From NCBI RefSeq assembly GCF_900109195.1, contig NZ_FNZG01000001.1, positions 558,001-622,000 on the forward strand: a stretch of DNA of 64,000 nucleotides, read 5' to 3'. Shown piece after piece: positions 54,800 through 62,837 of the stretch; position 1 is the first letter of the stretch; each line of letters begins with the position of its first letter. The notes under the pieces were generated by a model, which searched no databases, was not told where the DNA came from, and was given only the letters and a program-made list of their open reading frames with translations. The translations under genes and the position numbers were made by a program. The DNA is from Pseudooceanicola nitratireducens (lineage in GTDB: Bacteria > Pseudomonadota > Alphaproteobacteria > Rhodobacterales > Rhodobacteraceae).

Positions 54800-56272
54800 T
54801 TAATCCTCCTCGGCGATCGACGCGTGGGGTTCGATCCCATAGCGGTCGAGTTTTGCGCGCAGACCGACGCGGGACAGGCCCAGTTCGGCCGCCGCGCGGG
54901 ATTTGTTCCACTTCAGTCGGGTCAGGGTTTCGCCCAGAATGCGCATCTCCATGATCTCGACCCGGTCCTTCAGCGTGCCGTCCAGCTGGGTGAAATCCGG
55001 CATGGTCCCGTGGCCTTCGCCCTGCGGGTCGCGCGCCTGCAGGATGTGGCGCGAAATCAGGTCGGCCCCAAGGGTCACGTCCTGCGCCAGGATCAGCATC
55101 CGGGTGATTTCATTGCGCAGCTCGGGCAGGTTGCCGGGCCAGTCGTAGGCTTCCAGGAAGACGATGGCGTCGGGCGCAATGCCGCGCGCCACCTTGCCGT
55201 GTTCGGTGGCGGCCTCGCGCAGGAAGGCCTCGGCCAGCAGGGCCACGTCGGTTCCGCGGTTGCGCAGCGGCGGCATGGTCAGTTCGGTCACCTGCAGCGC
55301 GTAATACAGATCGGTGCGGAACCGCCCCTCGGCCACGCGGTCGCGCAGGTCGCAATGCGACCCGGCGACAATGCGGGCGGTGGTGGTCAGCACCTCATGC
55401 GCGCCAAGCGGCTGGAACGCCCCTTCGGTCACGATCCGCAGCAGCGCCATCTGCATCACCGGCGACAGTGCATCAACGCCGTTCAGAAAGATTGTCCCCC
55501 GGTCGGCCTTCTGCAAAAGCCCGGTGCGCGACTGGGTGACGCCGGGCAGGGACCCGCGCCGCGCGCCGAAAAGTTCCGCCGCCAGGGCTTCATCCCCCAG
55601 GCCGGCGCAGTTGAGTTCATAGAACGGCCGGTCGGCGCGCAGGGACCCGTAATGGATCGCGCGGGCCAGGTCGGTCTTGCCGGTCCCCGGTTCGCCCGTG
55701 ATCAGCACCGGCACGTCGAAACTGGCGAAATGGCGTGCCTGGGCGATGGTCGCGTTAAGCGAGGAATTCGCCCCCCGCAGCACCTTGTCAAAGCCCAGCC
55801 CGGCCTGCAGCAGACGCCGCCGTTCCTCGGTCCGGGCCGAGGCCGCGGTGCCCAGGTACTTCATCTCAAGCGTCATGCGTTCGTGGTCGCGCGCCAGTTC
55901 GAACAGCCGCGTGGCGTTCTTCACTGCCATCACCAGCTGATCGGGATGCCAGGGCTTGGTGATGAACTGATAGATGCCCGCGTCGTTGATCGCCTGGATC
56001 ATGTCGCCGGTTTCCGTATAGCCGGTGACGATGATGCGCACGGTGTCGGGCCAGCGGTCGCGCACCTCGGTCAGCAGCTCGATCCCGGTCTTGCCGGGCA
56101 TCCGCTGATCCGAGACGATGACCTGAACCCAATGGTCCTCCATCAGCTGCCAGGCCTGGGCGGCGTCGGCGGCCTGAAGCACGTTGAAGTCGTCCTCAAG
56201 CGCCATGCGCATGGCGGCGACGGAATGCGGTTCGTCATCGACGACCAGGATGGTGGGCAGGGTTTCGACCAT
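54800..56272 (-). CDS. hupR: Hydrogenase transcription regulator HupR (NtrC-family response regulator)
   Basis: 490 residues: receiver domain (phosphoacceptor Asp55 in [10 protein letters not shown]), AAA+ domain from about 170 to 400 with Walker A GEPGTGKT at 193-200, and a Fis-type helix-turn-helix at the C-terminus ([20 protein letters not shown]). The sigma-54 contact motif GAFTGA reads GSLPGV (240-245), and the Walker B acidic pair is replaced (IFLNG at 261-265). This agrees with Rhodobacter HupR, which is known to work without sigma-54. It would control hup transcription in response to hydrogen through a HupT-type kinase not in the window. The start overlaps the hypB stop. Confidence 0.93.
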   Translation of the reverse strand: MVETLPTILVVDDEPHSVAAMRMALEDDFNVLQAADAAQAWQLMEDHWVQVIVSDQRMPGKTGIELLTEVRDRWPDTVRIIVTGYTETGDMIQAINDAGIYQFITKPWHPDQLVMAVKNATRLFELARDHERMTLEMKYLGTAASARTEERRRLLQAGLGFDKVLRGANSSLNATIAQARHFASFDVPVLITGEPGTGKTDLARAIHYGSLRADRPFYELNCAGLGDEALAAELFGARRGSLPGVTQSRTGLLQKADRGTIFLNGVDALSPVMQMALLRIVTEGAFQPLGAHEVLTTTARIVAGSHCDLRDRVAEGRFRTDLYYALQVTELTMPPLRNRGTDVALLAEAFLREAATEHGKVARGIAPDAIVFLEAYDWPGNLPELRNEITRMLILAQDVTLGADLISRHILQARDPQGEGHGTMPDFTQLDGTLKDRVEIMEMRILGETLTRLKWNKSRAAAELGLSRVGLRAKLDRYGIEPHASIAEED

Positions 56273-57180
56273 CACTCGGCCGCCTTTGCCTGGCGTTTGG
56301 CCTGGGCTTGTGACCGCAACCAGCCGATCCACTGGTTCAGCCCCTCGCCAGTACGGGCGGAAACACGAATGACCTCGATCCCCGGATTGACCCGTTTCAG
56401 GTTTTCCTCGTACAGGTCCAGGTCGACGTCGCAATGCGGGGCCAGGTCGACCTTGTTCAGCAGCGCCAGCTTGGATGCGGTGAACATATCGGGGTATTTC
56501 AATGGCTTGTCCTCGCCTTCGGTGACCGAGAGGATCGCGACCTTGCAGTCCTCGCCCAGGTCGAAGGCGGCGGGGCAGACCAGGTTGCCGACGTTTTCTA
56601 TGAACAGGGTCAGCCCGTCGCCGAGGGTCAGGTGATCCAGCGCATGGCCCACCATATGCCCGTCCAGGTGGCAGCCCTTGCCGGTGTTCACCTGCACCGC
56701 CGGCGCGCCGGTTTCGCGGATGCGGTCGGCGTCATTGGTGGTCTGCTGGTCGCCTTCGATCACTGCAACGGGGGCATCCCCCATGGCGCGGATCGTGGCA
56801 CAAAGCAGCGTCGTCTTGCCCGACCCGGGCGAGGACACGAGGTTCACCGCATAGATCCCTTGATCCGCCAGTCGCTGACGGTTCACCGCCGCATAGCGGT
56901 CGTTCTGCGACAGGATGCCGGTCTCGATCTCGATCAATCGGTCCTGCGACATGCCGGGCACCTCGGTGCCGGCGGGGCCGTGGCCAAAGTGGATGTCATG
57001 CGGGTGATCGGCGTGGTGGTCGTGGTCCAGCTCGCCGGGGGTATGGTGGTGATGATCGTCGTGGGAATGCCCGTGATCATGGCCATGATCATGCCCGTGG
57101 CGATGGCCATAGTGGTGCCCATGGTGAGTCCCATGTCCGCCAGCCAGTTTCGCATCTCCGCATCCGCAAACGGTACACAT
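56272..57180 (-). CDS. hypB: Nickel-inserting GTPase HypB with histidine-rich segment
   Basis: 302 residues. It begins MCTVCGCG (metal-binding Cys motif), then a His-rich stretch (about 15-65, mostly His/Asp/Gly) that can store nickel, followed by a GTPase domain with P-loop [11 protein letters not shown] and [10 protein letters not shown]. It delivers nickel to the hydrogenase large subunit with HypA. It overlaps hypA by one base and hupR by one base, so these genes are translated in close linkage. Confidence 0.97.
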   Translation of the reverse strand: MCTVCGCGDAKLAGGHGTHHGHHYGHRHGHDHGHDHGHSHDDHHHHTPGELDHDHHADHPHDIHFGHGPAGTEVPGMSQDRLIEIETGILSQNDRYAAVNRQRLADQGIYAVNLVSSPGSGKTTLLCATIRAMGDAPVAVIEGDQQTTNDADRIRETGAPAVQVNTGKGCHLDGHMVGHALDHLTLGDGLTLFIENVGNLVCPAAFDLGEDCKVAILSVTEGEDKPLKYPDMFTASKLALLNKVDLAPHCDVDLDLYEENLKRVNPGIEVIRVSARTGEGLNQWIGWLRSQAQAKRQAKAAE

Positions 57181-57521
57181 CAGACGACCTCCATGTCCTT
57201 GATCTGCATTTCATCGCCGCCCTGGGGCAACAGCTTGCCGCCGCCGCAATCGGGGCAGGGTGACAGGCGCTCGGCGATCTCGACCTCTTTCATGCAATCA
57301 TAGCAAAGCGCACGGCCCGGCAGGTCGATCATCTCAAGCGCCGCGCCCTCGGCCTTGGAGCCGCGCATGACGACCTCCCAGGCGAAGCTGAGCGCGTTTT
57401 TCTCGACCCCCGCGAATTTGCCGATTTCCAGCCGCACGCGGGTGACGCGGGTCACGTCCGGGCGGTCGGCGGCCTGATCGACCACACGGCGGATGCCTTC
57501 GCATAGGGACATTTCATGCAT
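57180..57521 (-). CDS. hypA: Nickel/zinc chaperone HypA
   Basis: 113 residues. The N-terminal [10 protein letters not shown] contains the nickel-binding His2; the zinc finger is formed by two CxxC pairs ([10 protein letters not shown] and SPCPDCGGG). It works with HypB to insert nickel. The start at 57521 overlaps the hupK stop. Confidence 0.96.
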   Translation of the reverse strand: MHEMSLCEGIRRVVDQAADRPDVTRVTRVRLEIGKFAGVEKNALSFAWEVVMRGSKAEGAALEMIDLPGRALCYDCMKEVEIAERLSPCPDCGGGKLLPQGGDEMQIKDMEVV

Positions 57522-58494
57522 CGCAGGCCTCCTTTCCGGCGGGGTCCAGGCGAACCGGCGCACAGGGATCAAGGATATCCAGCAGCAGGGGCCCAAGGCC
57601 GGCCTTGTCGGAGGGCAGGCTGGCCAGCGTCAGGTCCAGCACGCCGCCCGGTGCCAGCAGGCTGTCGGTCGGGGTGATGCGGGTCAGGGCCGTCACTGTG
57701 TCGCCTTCGGTTTCGATGGCGACAGCATAGACGCCCCGCGTGGCGGGGACCATGGCCTGACCGGGGGCCAGCGCGCGGGGCGCGGGCAGGGCGCCGGCCA
57801 GCACCATCTGCACGTCGAACAGCCGTGCGGCGGCCCGCCACAGCGGCCCGCGCCCCCGGGTGGCGGCAAGATGCGCCATCACCGGATGGGCGAGATGGCG
57901 GGCAGCGGTGGAATTCTCGATGGCCGCCGCGCCCCAGATGGTTTGGTCGTCGGCCGCCGGTAGGGCATGGGCCGTGGCCTCGCCCGGGGCGAAACATTGG
58001 TCGATCCCGCGCAGGACCGGCGCGCAGCCCTGGTCCGAGGCCAAGAAATGGTCGAAATCCTGGGGCGTGGCCGGGGCGGTTCCGGCCGGGCCGAAAAGCG
58101 CCTTGGCCACGCCGGACCCCGCCGCCCCCGTGCGGGAGAGGAGACCTTGAGGGGCAGGGTGGGGATCGCTGTTGGGATCGGTAAGGGGCGCGATCGGCGG
58201 CACCGCCCGCGCACCCAGGCCAAGATGCCCGGGCCAGGCCACGCAGAGTTTCAGCAGATGATCGCGCAGGATCTCGCGCCCGATGTCGGCCCTCTGAATC
58301 TGCGCCTGCGCCGGATCGGGCCGGCCAAGCGCGGTCGTCACCGCCGCCGCCTGGGCCGCGCGGCACAGGGAAAACAGCCGGGGCAGAAGCGCCGCCACCT
58401 CTGTCACCGGCTTGCCAAGCACCAGCCGGTCCAGCGGAAGGCCGGGGCTGCGGCGCGCGACAAGCGGCGGTGAAAGGGGGGCGGCGAGGGTCAT
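57514..58494 (-). CDS. hupK: Hydrogenase assembly protein HupK
   Basis: 326 residues. HupK proteins are distant relatives of the hydrogenase large subunit that help assemble it. Here the C-terminal motif is DPCAPVRL, where a true large subunit has DPCxxCxxH, so the second active-site cysteine is missing and it cannot be a catalytic subunit. It sits between hupJ and hypA with short overlaps on both sides, in the Rhodobacter order. Confidence 0.85.
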   Translation of the reverse strand: MTLAAPLSPPLVARRSPGLPLDRLVLGKPVTEVAALLPRLFSLCRAAQAAAVTTALGRPDPAQAQIQRADIGREILRDHLLKLCVAWPGHLGLGARAVPPIAPLTDPNSDPHPAPQGLLSRTGAAGSGVAKALFGPAGTAPATPQDFDHFLASDQGCAPVLRGIDQCFAPGEATAHALPAADDQTIWGAAAIENSTAARHLAHPVMAHLAATRGRGPLWRAAARLFDVQMVLAGALPAPRALAPGQAMVPATRGVYAVAIETEGDTVTALTRITPTDSLLAPGGVLDLTLASLPSDKAGLGPLLLDILDPCAPVRLDPAGKEACDA

Positions 58495-59324
58495 TCGGCG
58501 GTTTCCCGACGGTCGCCGGCCAGCCCGGCGGTTAGCACTGCGCGGCGGGTCGGGCTATCGGTCAGGATGGGCACCGGCTGCTCCTCCGGCCCTTGCGTGC
58601 CGGCCTCGCTCTTGGCCTGCGCCTCGGCCTCGACCGCCAGCGCCTCTTCCCGCGCGGCGCGGATGTCGGCGGCGCGGTCGGTTTCGGCGCGATGCTCTTC
58701 CTGGAATAGCGCCTGCATCACCGCCTGCGCGACCTCGACCGCGTCCTTGTGGCGGGTGAAATCCCCCATGGGCGAGAACAGCGAACAGGCCTTGTAGCCG
58801 CCGATCTGCGGCCGCGTGTTATGGATGAATTCATAGGTCCCCGAGGGGAAGTCGATGTGTTCTTTGGCCCCGGTTTCCAAGCTCCACTCCGTGCCATCGG
58901 GCAGCAGGATCAGGTTCATGAACCAGGGCGCGATCAGCACGCCCAGGATCATGCCGTCATGCGGACGGAAGCCCACGGCCTCGACCCGCAGCGCCTTGTT
59001 CACCAGGGGCACGTCGCGCATCTTGGAATGCCAGACCTCGTTGAAGTCATCGACCAGACGGGCGGTGATCTCTTCAATCCGGCGGGCGGTGATCATCGCC
59101 TCGGCACCGGGATCTTCCAGCACCATGAACTGCGCGGCAGGGGCGGAACAGGTCGGGCAGGACCAATCCTCGGGCAGGGCGGTGAAGGGCGTGCCGGCGT
59201 CGATCTGGCGGCTGTCGTCGCCTTCGGCCGGGTCATAGGGGGTCCAACAGACCTTGCATTCCATCACGGCCTGCGGGCTGATCTTGTCCAGCGCGCCCAG
59301 GTAGGATCCTTCGAAGGTGGTCAT
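58491..59324 (-). CDS. hupJ: HupJ: rubredoxin-HybE-type fusion
   Basis: 277 residues. Residues 1-~70 form a rubredoxin domain with CxxC pairs MECKVCWTPYDP and DWSCPTCSAP. The rest is a HybE/HupJ chaperone domain (RVEAVGFRPHDGMILGVLIAPWFMNL). Many bacteria have separate hupI and hupJ genes. It would help assemble the small subunit under oxygen. Start and stop overlap hupH and hupK (ATGA). Confidence 0.9.
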   Translation of the reverse strand: MTTFEGSYLGALDKISPQAVMECKVCWTPYDPAEGDDSRQIDAGTPFTALPEDWSCPTCSAPAAQFMVLEDPGAEAMITARRIEEITARLVDDFNEVWHSKMRDVPLVNKALRVEAVGFRPHDGMILGVLIAPWFMNLILLPDGTEWSLETGAKEHIDFPSGTYEFIHNTRPQIGGYKACSLFSPMGDFTRHKDAVEVAQAVMQALFQEEHRAETDRAADIRAAREEALAVEAEAQAKSEAGTQGPEEQPVPILTDSPTRRAVLTAGLAGDRRETAE

Positions 59325-60136
59325 CGGATCGCCTCGATCACTTCGCGCAGCCGTTCGCCGCTGTCGGTCAGATCTTCGCGCGCGGCCAGGGCGACCTCGG
59401 GCATCTCGGTGACCTCGTAGGTGTCGAGGATCAGCTGATCGGTGGAATTGTAGAACTGCACGTGCCAGGTACGGGGCAGGGCGGTGGCGGTGATCCGGCA
59501 ATTGCCATAGCCGCGCGACAGGATGTCGACCGACCCTTCGCCCAGACGCGCCGAAAGCCAGGCCAGGTCTTCCTCGGTATGGGGCAGCAGGGTCAGGTTG
59601 ACCACATGCAGCGGGGCGGGACCGGCCCGGGATTTGTCCGTCAGTTCGTTCAGCAGGGCGGGGGCGTTGACGACGCCGGCACCTGCGGGATCCGAGGTGG
59701 CGGGGCGATAGGGTTCAAAGGCGCGCGACAGGGCGTCCTGCGGCACCTGGGCGACCTCGACCCGGTCCACCCCGGCCCCGGACAGGCACCAGACCCCGGC
59801 AAAGACCGATTCCTGCACCCGCACGGCGGGGATGCCGCGGATCTTCATGGCGACTTCGCCTTCGCCCAGGGTTTCGTCCACGACCTTGCGGGCCTCGGGC
59901 GGCAGGGCGGACAGATCGAAGGTTTCCGCCGGGCCGCCGGTGGCGATCCGGTCGCAGGCCTGCGCGACCGAGGTCAGCAGGTCCAGCGCCGCCTGAGGCG
60001 CACCTTCGACCTCGGGCAGGTGATGGGAATAGGTGCGCATGTCCTGCGGCATGGACATGTATTCCAGGTCCTCGCCCTCTTCGGGGGCCTGTGATCCGGG
60101 GCCGTAGCCCGTGGGCGGCAGGTGGAAGTTCTGCAT
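59321..60136 (-). CDS. hupH: Hydrogenase expression/formation protein HupH (HyaF-like)
   Basis: 271 residues of the HupH/HyaF family, assembly proteins for the [NiFe] hydrogenase. Recognisable are the LHVVNLTLLPHTEEDLAWL and RGYGNCRITATALPRTWHVQFYNS segments. The start at 60136 follows GGAGAGGA. It overlaps hupJ by four bases. Confidence 0.9.
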   Translation of the reverse strand: MQNFHLPPTGYGPGSQAPEEGEDLEYMSMPQDMRTYSHHLPEVEGAPQAALDLLTSVAQACDRIATGGPAETFDLSALPPEARKVVDETLGEGEVAMKIRGIPAVRVQESVFAGVWCLSGAGVDRVEVAQVPQDALSRAFEPYRPATSDPAGAGVVNAPALLNELTDKSRAGPAPLHVVNLTLLPHTEEDLAWLSARLGEGSVDILSRGYGNCRITATALPRTWHVQFYNSTDQLILDTYEVTEMPEVALAAREDLTDSGERLREVIEAIR

Positions 60137-60210
60137 TGTCCTCTCCCCTTTGGGTGCCATTGTGTGGCGGGTGCCATTGTCTGGCGGGTGTCTGTGTTCG
60201 GCAGGTGGCG

Positions 60211-60594
60211 TTATTCGGCGGCCTCGGGGGCGGCCAGAAAGCGCGGGATGCGCGCGATGTAGTCGTCCCAGTCGCGGACCCGGGCGATGCCGCCCAGGGC
60301 CGCGCCGTCGCGGAAGAAGATCAGCGACGGGGTCTTCAACACGCCCGTGGCCTCGCGCAGGGCGGTTTCGATGCTGTCGCCGCAGACCGCACAGTCAAAG
60401 GCGCGCTGGAAGGCCATGTGCAGTTCCGGCAGGACCACTGCCACATCCGGCGTCTCGAGGTTGCGGGCTGCATCGCCGGGCACAAAGACCACATGGGTGC
60501 CGGGGGCTTGGGTGAAGGCGTCAAGGTCGGCCTGGTTTTCCAGCCGGGGCCAGCCGAATTCGGTTGTCAGACGGTCAACTAGCGGGTGGGTCAT
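60211..60594 (-). CDS. hupG: Hydrogenase accessory protein HupG (HyaE-like thioredoxin fold)
   Basis: 127 residues with a thioredoxin-like fold (HVVFVPGDAARN, VAVVLPELHMAF, TPSLIFFRDGAAL) but without a standard CxxC active site in the family position; a CAVCGD pair lies further along. HyaE/HupG proteins act as chaperones for the Tat-exported small subunit. It lies between hupF and hupH. Confidence 0.88.
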   Translation of the reverse strand: MTHPLVDRLTTEFGWPRLENQADLDAFTQAPGTHVVFVPGDAARNLETPDVAVVLPELHMAFQRAFDCAVCGDSIETALREATGVLKTPSLIFFRDGAALGGIARVRDWDDYIARIPRFLAAPEAAE

Positions 60595-60598
60595 GGTC

Positions 60599-60919
60599 CT
60601 ATCCTTCGGTTCGGCCAGCGGCCTGAGCGGCCAGAAGATGCGGCGGAAGCTGCGGCCCCCGCGCGTCGATATCGTCAAAGGCATCGCCGCCGGTGCCGCC
60701 CGCCATCACGTCGCGCAACCCGTCCAGCGCGGCGGCGATCAGCGCGGCGTCCTGGGCTGAAATCACCTCTCGCGCCGCGCCAAGATGGGTCAGCACCCAG
60801 GTGCCCGGCGGCACAGGCCCGGTCAGCGACAGGTCGATCAGCGCCTCTTCGCGGCCATCGCTGGCGCGGGCGGCGATCCCGTCGACCGAGAGCACCTGCA
60901 TGGGGACGCCGACGCACAT
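60599..60919 (-). CDS. hupF: HypC-family chaperone HupF
   Basis: 106 residues beginning MCVGVPMQVLSVDG, a HypC paralogue with the N-terminal Cys and PVPPGTWVLTHLGAAREV. In other species HupF protects the large subunit at higher oxygen. It starts four bases after the hupD stop. Confidence 0.9.
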   Translation of the reverse strand: MCVGVPMQVLSVDGIAARASDGREEALIDLSLTGPVPPGTWVLTHLGAAREVISAQDAALIAAALDGLRDVMAGGTGGDAFDDIDARGPQLPPHLLAAQAAGRTEG

Positions 60920-60923
60920 CGGA

Positions 60924-61532
60924 TCAGGCCCCGGCCGGGAAGAACCGGTCGTCACCGGTGCGGCAGGCGACATCCTCGGACGGGCGTTCGCCTTCATAGC
61001 GGTCGCGGGTCAGCGAGGCATCGGCCAGGTCCGGCGTCTCGGTCCGGCCGTCGGCGGCGTGGATACCACGCGCGGCCAGCCAGTCGCGGGCGATCTGCAC
61101 GGCGGCGGGAATGCGGGCGGCGGTGGCGTCCCGCAGCCCGCCGCCAAAATCCTCAAGCTCGACCGGCTGCACGCCGATCAGCATGATTTCTTCGGGGCAA
61201 TAGCCCATCAGCTGGGCGGTCGCGATCACGTCCTGGAACCCGGTCTGATGCAGCGACATCTTCTTGGCCCCCATGAAGGCGGGGACGTCCTCGCCCTCGA
61301 CGATCTTCATGGTGCCGGGCGCGAGCCCGTAGTCGACGGCGTCGAAGACGACCATGACCTCGGCTTCTTCCAGGAACGGCAGCAGATACAGCCCCTGTGT
61401 TCCGCCATCGAGGATCTTCACCGTATCAGGGTAGGAGAGCGTTTCGGCCAGATGTTCGACGCAGCGCACGCCAAAGCCTTCGTCTGCCCAAAGCACATTG
61501 CCGATGCCAAGGATAAGCGCGTTGCGGCCCAT
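60924..61532 (-). CDS. hupD: Hydrogenase maturation protease HupD
   Basis: 202 residues. It removes the C-terminal peptide of HupL after nickel insertion. Nickel-sensing residues are visible: Glu in GNVLWADEGFG, Asp in VFDAVDYG, and His in MSLHQTGFQD. A C-terminal tail of about 30 residues is longer than usual. A strong AGGAGG precedes the ATG at 61532. It is separated from hupC by 344 bases containing a terminator. Confidence 0.95.
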   Translation of the reverse strand: MGRNALILGIGNVLWADEGFGVRCVEHLAETLSYPDTVKILDGGTQGLYLLPFLEEAEVMVVFDAVDYGLAPGTMKIVEGEDVPAFMGAKKMSLHQTGFQDVIATAQLMGYCPEEIMLIGVQPVELEDFGGGLRDATAARIPAAVQIARDWLAARGIHAADGRTETPDLADASLTRDRYEGERPSEDVACRTGDDRFFPAGA

Positions 61533-61876
61533 GATGTCCTCCTGTTGCCTGATCGGGCTCCTCTTCCCGACGGGTGACTGGAAACTTATCGCTTTGAATG
61601 GGGCGGTGGATGGCCCGCATGCGGTTCTGGCGGATTTCTTGCAAGTTGCTGTTTTAGCGTGGGAAATGGTCAATTGTGTGGGGGCGGTGCATCTTTTGTG
61701 TGGTTATCGAGTGTCCGGCTTATTGTTAAACTGGTTACAAAATGACCATAGCTCCCGAATCCACCCTGCACAGCCCCGACCAAAGCAGCAAACGCCCTTC
61801 CATCCGCGCAGGAAAAAGGGCGGACCAGAAGGCCCGCCCGATCGCTGTTCTAAATGCCCGCAATCCGCGGAAACGA
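61533..61876. other. Interval between hupC and hupD
   Basis: 344 gene-free bases that split the hup genes into two blocks. It contains the terminator at 61813-61839, and downstream of it on the minus strand an AT-richer stretch (about 61620-61745) that could hold a promoter for hupD onward; no consensus sigma-54 or FNR site was seen. Confidence 0.55.
61813..61839 (-). terminator. Intrinsic terminator after hupC
   Basis: On the minus strand GGGCGGGCC pairs with GGTCCGCCC (one G-T pair) around TTCT, followed by TTTTT. It stands inside the hup cluster, past hupC. Confidence 0.85.
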
Positions 61877-62617
61877 TCACTCCGGATCGTCGTCCTTGAA
61901 GGTGCGGTGGCCCGAGATCATGGTCGAAACCATCGACTGACGGGACATGATGTCTTCGCGGATCGCGGCATAGATGTGGATCATCATGAAGATCACGATG
62001 AAATACATGCCGATGTGATGCAGCGTGTGCAGCACCATGGAATTGCCGATCCAGTCGCGCAGCGGCCCGAAGATCGCATCCAGCAGCGACCCATGCCCCA
62101 GCCCTTCCGCATAAAGCGCCATGCCGGTCACGATCATGAAGGTCATGCCGACCGTCATGAAGAAGAACATGGCGATCTGTGCCAGAGGGTTGTGGCCGAC
62201 GTATTTCTTGGGCGTGCGCTCCAGAAAGGCGTACCATTTGATCTCATGCCAGACCTCGCGCCACCAGGACTTGCGGTGCAGCGGCACGTAGAACATCTGC
62301 CGGGCGTGGGAATTGCCCACGAAGGCCCAGTAGATGCGCCCGAAGAAGCCCACGGTCATGATCATCCCGGCGGCAAAATGCGCGAACCGGATATAGCCAA
62401 AGACGAACTGATGCGTGGCCTCGGCGATCTGCATCGAGGGCGGGGGCGATCCGATGAACCACCCCGTCACGATCAGGGTCAGGATCGCCGCCGCATTGAT
62501 CCAGTGCCACAGGCGCACCGGGGCCTCGTAGACGTAGACGCTGGTGCGGCGGGTGATGGTGCGGCGGTCGGCCTCGGTGGCGTCGCCGGTCAGCTGTGTC
62601 GATGAATAATCGCTCAT
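61877..62617 (-). CDS. hupC: Hydrogenase b-type cytochrome subunit
   Basis: 246 residues with four transmembrane helices and haem-ligand histidines (RLWHWINAAAI, YIRFAHFAAGMIM, LHTLHHIGMYFIVIFMMIHI). It anchors HupSL to the cytoplasmic membrane and passes electrons from hydrogen to quinone. The start at 62617 overlaps the stop of the small upstream gene (ATGA). Confidence 0.95.
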   Translation of the reverse strand: MSDYSSTQLTGDATEADRRTITRRTSVYVYEAPVRLWHWINAAAILTLIVTGWFIGSPPPSMQIAEATHQFVFGYIRFAHFAAGMIMTVGFFGRIYWAFVGNSHARQMFYVPLHRKSWWREVWHEIKWYAFLERTPKKYVGHNPLAQIAMFFFMTVGMTFMIVTGMALYAEGLGHGSLLDAIFGPLRDWIGNSMVLHTLHHIGMYFIVIFMMIHIYAAIREDIMSRQSMVSTMISGHRTFKDDDPE

Positions 62618-62817
62618 TCCCGCACCTCGTCGCTGTGCCGGCGGGCCTGCCGCCAGGCGATCAGCGCGGCAAGGGCAAGCGCAGCAAGCCCAAGCCCCGC
62701 CCCGAAATGCGCCATCCCATGGTCCGACACCGGCGCATGAACCCCATGCGCCAGGGCAGGTCCGGTGAAGCCCAGAAGCACCGTCAGGGTGCAAAGGTAA
62801 CGTGCCGTCTGTTTCAT
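62614..62817 (-). CDS. Small exported/membrane protein between hupL and hupC
   Basis: 67 residues. A signal-like segment (TARYLCTLTVLLGFTGPALA) is followed by a His-containing stretch (HGVHAPVSDHGMAHFG) and one C-terminal hydrophobic helix (GLGLAALALAALIAWRQARR). The ATG at 62817 has a GGAGGAGAG ribosome site and the stop overlaps hupC, so it is translated as part of the hydrogenase operon. I do not recognise a named family. A metal-binding or membrane-assembly role is inference. Confidence 0.72.
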   Translation of the reverse strand: MKQTARYLCTLTVLLGFTGPALAHGVHAPVSDHGMAHFGAGLGLAALALAALIAWRQARRHSDEVRE

Positions 62818-62837
62818 GGTCTCTCCTCCCATCGAGA

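Noticed and set aside
54473-56635. 720-codon plus-strand frame across hypC-hupR-hypB
   Set aside because: Antisense to recognised genes with overlapping starts and stops.
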